From positions 1-9,551 of the forward strand of contig CAZLLV010000321.1 in the NCBI GenBank assembly GCA_964560325.1: a stretch of DNA of 9,551 bases. Reading direction: 5' to 3'. The position numbers were made by a program, and so were the translations under genes. The DNA is from CAZLLV01 sp964560325. GTDB taxonomy: Bacteria; Acidobacteriota; Thermoanaerobaculia; Multivoradales; DATKCC01. The notes below the pieces were generated by a model that searched no databases, was not told the origin of the DNA, and saw nothing but the letters and a program-made list of their open reading frames with translations. Numbering within the stretch: the first letter of the stretch is position 1; each line of letters starts with the position of its first letter. This document shows, one piece after another, positions 7,201-9,551 of this stretch.

Positions 7201-7298
7201 TGCTCGGCACAGTCCCAGCAGGCCACGTCGTTCGCCGTCGGGTCGTGCCCGTGGTGCTTCGCGTCCTTCGAACCCTTCGCGTCCTTCTTCTTCGCCAT
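4221..7298 (-). CDS. Catalase-like domain fused to LodA/GoxA-type CTQ amino-acid oxidase
   Basis: A single 1025-residue protein; ATG at 7298 is preceded by GGGAGGAG with 7-nt spacing. Residues about 40-345 have the catalase fold: FLKQHGAVYGRF (63-74), FILQNHDVFFVDD (138-150, distal Asn 142), and the proximal heme signature RVVYEGSADQRR with Tyr326 and Arg333 at the usual +7 spacing. The distal catalytic His seems replaced by Phe63. Residues about 365-955 are a LodA-family quinoprotein: AIYPPIGVCRVGNSPEEFYI (375-394), LQWVNQGFAGGFG (638-650), ADAFHPGCEMTWP (771-783) and WMAVPWQTD (836-844). The CTQ would join a Cys (C769 or C778) to a Trp, best candidate W841; C778-W841 is 63 residues against 65 in LodA (Cys516-Trp581, from memory). 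Known members deaminate lysine or glycine, releasing NH3 and H2O2; the substrate here is unknown. A charged tail follows 955. There is no signal peptide; the N-terminus is Lys/His-rich. It is the first gene of an operon with the LodB-like gene. Confidence 0.9.
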   Translation of the reverse strand: MAKKKDAKGSKDAKHHGHDPTANDVACWDCAEHATERLDEMFVDVIQRQRIERGQRPARRTVFLKQHGAVYGRFRPLADLPPDLAIGTFAYGELPCWVRFSSDTQPTSPDLHSTLGVGIKLFGVPGPKLFGEGDTADFILQNHDVFFVDDAQEFCEFTTAGVIDKDYPAYLRRHPETALILDEMQKPEASCLTASYWAILPFAFGEKDGERRYVKYRLTPVGQPEGEPFDDPNYLAIDLASRLRRGDATFRFEIQPRTDPETEPLDRATVRWDSPWVHVADLVLPRQDVEARGHAEYGENLAFNIWRTPPVQEPQGSIAVARRVVYEGSADQRRLANGVTLTEPEKPAPPSYQEGRGEQPSGEIEVEDRCIVRAAIYPPIGVCRVGNSPEEFYIGPEVPNPPPAPPGFYRDPEGRLKREAARFRIFGLNALGQPVQELTAADAKIEWRVELANQKASWYEFQLALDIPEAADAPPSLLRNSTVSDRASLRIEPGERKISGEDTSGKRHRFEGEFVGKEVYLGELRTDEAGRLIVLGGHGVSASYDGGKAVTFANNEGWHDDVSDGPVKAEVVFEGVKLEVDPAWVVCAPPNYGPRQKSVRTMWDLMRSVAVDAGMLAHPERPSFEGDIRPIFERMSHLQWVNQGFAGGFGFESPFDLSTPEWLARLNDPSPANLEMRRVLSNNFRHYDVDAWSPVPWPWLYGDAMSVPAAHTPRQNAALSDLQLWALERWAVGDFDADYDPDREPPASIDEVPLAAQPDTLTRAAMDFCLADAFHPGCEMTWPMRQPGMYASAFRLKHRKPNDPEVPYGAQLTSDVLTLPDGPIQGGQSPGSISRWMAVPWQTDTASCRSGYDKTYDPYLPTFWPARVPNQVMTRRAYEIVMDEDLPLSEREQAFANRADWDAPLGLDKSYTHQINHMIHHFGEMGVVEVREGLPDDPDFPAVMQVSDRHPEPAWKGVNVATRAEPGTEEDAEERALRIGGRLTARPADREAAEDVEATGEPGEVTDLSNIQKVNRFPHGLVRSR

Positions 7299-7432
7299 CT
7301 CCCCACTCCTCCCGGGCCGCCGCGGACCCGCGCATGAGATCGAGCTCGACCGGGCGGAAACCGGCGCGCGTGCCGGCCCCCGGAACGGCCCGGTGCCGGG
7401 CAGCCCATCCGATCGAGCAATTTACAGGTTGC

Positions 7433-7448
7433 GCGGTGACTGTACCAG
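7433..7448 (-). promoter_or_regulatory. Weak sigma54-like element upstream of the catalase-oxidase operon
   Basis: On the minus strand, CTGGTACA followed by GTCACCGC gives GG at 7446-7445 and GC at 7434-7433 with exactly 10 nt between. The -24 half (TGGTAC) is close to consensus, but the -12 half (CCGC) keeps only the GC. It lies about 135 nt before the start codon. A TAAATT hexamer at 7424-7419 is an alternative -10 without a convincing -35. The rest of 7299-7487 shows no gene. Confidence 0.2.
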
Positions 7449-7487
7449 GAAAAGGGGGGAGCGAGGGGGCGAAGCCCGCGAGGAGCG

Positions 7488-7619
7488 CTGAGCCTGGCTG
7501 ACTTCGGAAGCCCTCATCTCCTCGACGTGGACCGGCCCGACGAGATCCTCCAGATCGGAGTGGCTCCCAACCGGATCGATCTACTGCGCGATACGGCAGG
7601 AGGAGTAGGTCGACCGTGA
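7488..7619 (+). pseudogene. Remnant of a nucleotidyltransferase (AbiEii/MenT-like toxin) gene
   Basis: Frame reading to the TGA at 7617-7619 gives LSLADFGSPHLLDVDRPDE, then ILQIGVAPNRIDLLRDTAGG, then VGRP and stop. The core IGVAPNRIDLL, preceded by a D/G-P-x-x-x-x-Q spacing, matches from memory the conserved segment around V-Q-I-G-V-x-P-x-R-I-D-L-L-T in a large group of nucleotidyltransferase-like proteins found in toxin-antitoxin pairs. The N-terminal nucleotidyltransferase motif and the C-terminal half (normally continuing into an Ala/Lys-rich helix) are missing and there is no start codon with a ribosome site, so this is a decayed fragment. The family call rests on one motif. Confidence 0.5.
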
Positions 7620-7636
7620 CGACGCGCTCCTCACGG
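7614..7636 (-). terminator. Possible terminator hairpin after the secreted-protein gene
   Basis: CCGTGA (7614-7619) and TCACGG (7631-7636) form a perfect 6-bp inverted repeat with an 11-nt loop, starting 4 nt beyond the TGA at 7643-7641. No T-run follows on the minus strand, so an intrinsic terminator is unproven. Confidence 0.3.
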
Positions 7637-7640
7637 CGGC

Positions 7641-8561
7641 TCAAGGGATCAGGCAGGCGCCCTTGAGGCCGATCGAGAACCGGCCGTCGGCGTCGAACAC
7701 CGCGTCCAGCGAGCCGCCGCTGGCGTCCGTGAAGTCGATCTCGAAAGCGCCGAACGCCGGCGCCCCGGGACCGACCGCGTCGAGGATGTCCTCGGCCGGC
7801 ACGGTGGTCGAGACGCGGTGGGTGTAGAAGCCGATCAGGTCGATCGGGTTGCCATCCTCGTCGCTGACGGCGAAGACTGCGGACGGATCGTCGGTCCCGC
7901 TGTTGTTGCCCTGCGGTGAATTGATCAGCAGGTTCACGCTCGTGCCGCCGCTGAACACACCGCCGGCCAGGAAGCGGATATCCCAGAGGTCGCAGAGATA
8001 GGTCCCTGTCACGTCTACCGCCCGGCTGCCGGTGGCGAAGTCGTTGCCGGGATCCACCTGGAAGACGTCCACCGAAAGAAGGCTGCTCGCGGGACCGGTG
8101 ATGACGACGAAGCCGGTCCTGAATCCCGCGAGGGAAGAGAGGCCGGGCACGTCGCGGACGTTGCGGGTCAGGATCTCGAATCCGGTCAGATTGATGGTCT
8201 CTTCCTCTTGGAGGTTCCCGAAGTCGTCGAAGTAGGAAACCAGCACCGAGGCCGGCGTCGAGCGGGTGTTACGAACCGCGAACAGCGTGGTGGTGCCGGC
8301 GGGGCTCAGGGCATCGACCCGGAATCGCGGCACGATGAACTGCCGGGAATCCTCGTCCAGCGCGGCGGTCAGGACCCCGTCCGGCACGCCGGCCACGGAG
8401 GCGCGGGCCACCGCGCCGTCCGCGCCTCGGGAGGCCCAGTAGCGGGCCTTCTGCTCCGCGCTCAGGGGGCGAAGGACGTCCTGGGCGGCCGCGGAAGCCG
8501 GGATGGAGAACAGGAGCGCGCAGCAGAGCGTAACGAAGCGGCGAACGAGCGGGGTGGTCAC
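7641..8561 (-). CDS. Secreted protein of unknown function
   Basis: I choose the GTG at 8561 because AGGAG (8573-8569) lies 7 nt upstream, whereas the in-frame ATG at 8603 has no ribosome site. This gives 306 residues. The N-terminus is a clear signal peptide (TTPLVRRFVTLCCALLFSIP, cleavage probably after ASAAA at residue 26). The mature part is rich in Thr, Ser, Val, Gly and Asp with alternating hydrophobic residues, suggesting beta-sandwich structure. Recognisable segments are TTLFAVRNTRSTPASVLVSY, LVSYFDDFGNL and GFRTGFVVITG. Two cysteines remain in the mature chain (about 190 and 303, the latter 4 residues from the end) and could form a disulfide. I recognise no named family; proteins of this style, with a 'TTLFAVRN' core, seem common as lineage-specific secreted proteins. 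It stands alone, between two toxin-antitoxin-like remnants. Confidence 0.8.
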   Translation of the reverse strand: MTTPLVRRFVTLCCALLFSIPASAAAQDVLRPLSAEQKARYWASRGADGAVARASVAGVPDGVLTAALDEDSRQFIVPRFRVDALSPAGTTTLFAVRNTRSTPASVLVSYFDDFGNLQEEETINLTGFEILTRNVRDVPGLSSLAGFRTGFVVITGPASSLLSVDVFQVDPGNDFATGSRAVDVTGTYLCDLWDIRFLAGGVFSGGTSVNLLINSPQGNNSGTDDPSAVFAVSDEDGNPIDLIGFYTHRVSTTVPAEDILDAVGPGAPAFGAFEIDFTDASGGSLDAVFDADGRFSIGLKGACLIP

Positions 8562-8568
8562 GAAGAAT

Positions 8569-8573
8569 CTCCT
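8569..8573 (-). promoter_or_regulatory. Ribosome binding site fixing a GTG start
   Basis: On the minus strand GGAAGGAG ends 7 nt before the GTG at 8561, a near-ideal Shine-Dalgarno. It argues against the ATG 14 codons upstream. The stretch from here to 8699 shows no gene or clear promoter. Confidence 0.7.
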
Positions 8574-8699
8574 TCCGAGTGGCGATGAGTGGGTAGACGT
8601 CATGAAAGGGCACGGACGGGTAAGCGACGGCGGGTTCCGTCCTCCCCCATGCTCCAGTGTCGCGCCGGTGGAGTTCTATTTCTCGCGGCCACTCACGGC

Positions 8700-8840
8700 T
8701 CAACGGCCGTCGCCCCCACTCGCGTAGGCGAGCGCGGCGAGGACATCCTCCCGCTCGAGGGCGGGGTCGTCGACGAGGATGTCCTCGATCGAGTCACCCG
8801 CAGCGAGCTTTTCGTTCAGTTCAGGAGCCTCGTTGATACG
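8700..8840 (-). pseudogene. C-terminal remnant of a DUF433-like antitoxin
   Basis: Minus-strand reading from 8840 to the TGA at 8702-8700 gives about 46 residues containing LNEKLAAGDSIEDILVDDPA followed by LEREDVLAALAYAS. This matches from memory the C-terminal half of DUF433 (VapB-type HTH) antitoxins: L-x-x-G-x-S-x-E-x-I/L-L-x-x-x-P-x-L-x-x-E-D-I-x-A-A-L-A-Y-A. The N-terminal half (with the usual G-x-P-x-I-x-G-T-R segment) is absent; upstream the frame enters the small divergent gene. The usual PIN-like DUF5615 toxin is not next to it. It is therefore probably a decayed or truncated antitoxin. Confidence 0.55.
8738..8787. repeat. Perfect 13-bp inverted repeat inside the DUF433-like remnant
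   Basis: CGAGGACATCCTC (8738-8750) is the exact reverse complement of GAGGATGTCCTCG (8775-8787), with a 24-nt GC-rich loop. It could fold into a strong stem-loop. Part of the symmetry reflects two similar peptide words (EDIL and EDVL) encoded there, so it may be coincidental. Confidence 0.6.
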
Positions 8841-8848
8841 ATCCCCCG

Positions 8849-9076
8849 ATGGAGCCGGGCCATTACGACCGTGACGCCGTGATCGAGCGAATTCGCCTGG
8901 CGTTCGAGCTGTACGAAGCCTCTGAGCAGATGATGCGGCTCAACCTTCGGCGCCGCTACCCGGAGGCCGACGAGGAGGAGATCGAGCGCCGAATCGTCGA
9001 GTGGCTCCACACTCGCCCCGGCGCCGAGGACGGCGACGTCTCCGGCCCCGGCCTCCGCGTTCGGAAGCGGAAATGA
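8849..9076 (+). CDS. Small charged protein, possible antitoxin-type partner of a nucleotidyltransferase
   Basis: This 75-residue protein is predicted to be largely helical: residues 10-35 (AVIERIRLAFELYEASEQMM) and 36-58 (RLNLRRRYPEADEEEIERRI), then VEWLHTRPGAEDGD and a basic tail. The pattern M-M-R-x-N-L-R-R-R-x-P-x-A-x-x-x-E-I-x-R-R-x-x-x-W-L-x-x-R-P-G-A-E-x-G-D is one I associate with short proteins encoded just upstream of nucleotidyltransferase toxin genes, probably as antitoxins; that is from memory. Here no such partner follows: a hairpin and a convergent dehydrogenase come next, while a nucleotidyltransferase-like fragment lies 1.2 kb upstream. An in-frame stop at 8834-8836 limits the start to the ATG at 8849 or later; no good ribosome site is seen. 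Conserved family membership likely, function uncertain. Confidence 0.65.
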   Translation: MEPGHYDRDAVIERIRLAFELYEASEQMMRLNLRRRYPEADEEEIERRIVEWLHTRPGAEDGDVSGPGLRVRKRK

Positions 9077-9118
9077 TCCGCAGAGACTGCCTCCCCCGAA
9101 GCGCGGACGTTTCCGCTT
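9065..9118. terminator. Imperfect long hairpin between convergent genes, likely bidirectional terminator
   Basis: AAGCGGAAA (9065-9073) pairs with TTTCCGCTT (9110-9118), and inside it TCCGC (9077-9081) pairs with GCGGA (9103-9107), separated by a small TGA/CG internal loop. The left arm includes the last codons of the small gene. The right arm lies 12 nt beyond the stop of the convergent dehydrogenase. There is no long T-tract, but position and stem length favour a shared terminator. Confidence 0.5.
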
Positions 9119-9130
9119 TCCGGCTCAGGA

Positions 9131-9551
9131 TCAGAACGCCGTGCCCTGCCCACCGTCCACCGGCAGGCACACCCCGGTGACCAGGCTCGCTCTCGGCGAG
9201 ACGAGGAACGCCACCACGTCGGCCAGTTCTTCGCGGGTGCCGAAGCGGCCCAGCGGTAGGTTCTCGCGGACGAACTCTTCCATCCCTTCCGGGTCCTCCT
9301 TCACCCTCCGGTCCCAGCTTCCGCCGGGGAAGCGGATGGAGCCGGGGGCTACGGAGTTGACGCGGATGCCTTCGGGGGCGAGCTCGATCGCCATCTGCTT
9401 GGCGAGGGCAATCATGGCAGCCTTGGTGGTGACGTAGAGGGAGAGGCCGGCGGGGGCGGATTCGCGGCCCCAGATGGAGGAGACGAAGAGGATGGCGCCG
9501 CCGCCGCGCTTTCGCATCCGGGGGATGGCGGCGCGGCTGGCGCGCTCGGCG
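9131..9551 (-). CDS. Short-chain dehydrogenase/reductase, C-terminal part (5' end beyond right edge)
   Basis: The open frame runs from the right edge to the TGA at 9133-9131, giving 139 residues of a classical SDR (about 250 residues is usual). SDRs use NAD(P)H to oxidise or reduce hydroxyl or keto groups in the cytoplasm. Visible are the catalytic Ser in ILFVSSIWGRE, the Y-x3-K pair in LYVTTKAAMIALAKQMAIEL, the cofactor-binding IRVNSVAPGSI, and the C-terminal LPLGRFGTREELADVVAFLV plus VTGVCLPVDGGQG. The N-terminal Rossmann T-G-x3-G-x-G motif is off the window. The internal Met at 9517 is not the start, because SDR homology (ERASRAAIPRM) continues upstream of it. The substrate cannot be told from this part. 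Confidence 0.93.
   Translation of the reverse strand, partial: AERASRAAIPRMRKRGGGAILFVSSIWGRESAPAGLSLYVTTKAAMIALAKQMAIELAPEGIRVNSVAPGSIRFPGGSWDRRVKEDPEGMEEFVRENLPLGRFGTREELADVVAFLVSPRASLVTGVCLPVDGGQGTAF

Noticed and set aside
4242..7337. A 1031-codon open frame on the plus strand covering the whole oxidase gene
   Set aside because: It is an antisense shadow: its product is Arg/Leu/Val/Asp-rich low-complexity sequence with no family motif, while the minus strand encodes clear catalase and LodA motifs. Such frames are expected in GC-rich DNA.
7388..7401. GCCCGG-TG-CCGGGC inverted repeat upstream of the oxidase gene
   Set aside because: The two-base loop cannot form a normal hairpin, and short GC palindromes are expected in this composition.
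5797..7644. A 615-codon minus-strand frame overlapping the oxidase gene start
   Set aside because: It is another shadow frame of the oxidase gene, Arg/Gly/Ala-rich and without motifs.
8562..8603. ATG at 8603 as the start of the secreted protein
   Set aside because: No ribosome site lies upstream of it. The GTG at 8561 has AGGAG at 7 nt and starts directly at a normal signal peptide.
1..9551. CRISPR arrays, tRNA or rRNA genes, insertion sequences
   Set aside because: I saw no regularly spaced repeats, tRNA-like cloverleaf, rRNA segment, transposase or terminal inverted repeats in the window.

Overview
The window is about 9.5 kb of very GC-rich bacterial chromosome (roughly 70% G+C by eye; third codon positions are mostly G or C). 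It suggests a high-GC, probably Gram-negative lineage with signal-peptide-bearing exported proteins. The style of the secreted protein at 7641-8561 reminds me of Acidobacteriota or myxobacteria-like genomes. That is an impression only, since no rRNA or other phylogenetic marker is present.

Layout. Positions 1-1896 (minus) hold the N-terminal 632 codons of the ATP-dependent protease Lon, cut by the window edge before its protease domain, with an unusual acidic insert of about 80 residues just before the Walker A motif. A divergent intergenic region (1897-2224) separates lon from an exported PAP2-superfamily protein (2225-3133, plus). Both genes have a sigma54-like -24/-12 element (GG-N10-GC) containing an identical 11-bp word, at nearly the same distance from their start codons. 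From 7298 down to 3070 (minus) lies a two-gene operon. Its first gene encodes a 1025-residue protein that fuses a catalase-fold domain to a LodA/GoxA-type cysteine-tryptophylquinone (CTQ) amino-acid oxidase. Its second gene, overlapping by 4 bp, encodes a LodB-like FAD oxidoreductase.

The stretch 7299-9130 is accessory in character. It holds a plus-strand remnant resembling a nucleotidyltransferase toxin, a secreted protein of unknown function (minus), a minus-strand remnant resembling a DUF433 antitoxin, and a small plus-strand gene resembling the short partner proteins of nucleotidyltransferase toxins. A strong imperfect hairpin then precedes the C-terminal 139 residues of a short-chain dehydrogenase (9131 to the right edge, minus).

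The most interesting system is the catalase-LodA fusion with its LodB partner. LodA-family oxidases oxidatively deaminate an amino acid and release ammonia and H2O2, and the LodB-type flavoprotein is needed to make the CTQ cofactor. Fusing a catalase-fold domain to the H2O2-producing enzyme suggests in-cis peroxide removal or use. However, the domain appears to lack the distal catalytic histidine of catalases (a Phe sits there by eye alignment) while keeping the heme-ligand Tyr and its Arg partner. Its chemistry may therefore not be ordinary catalase.
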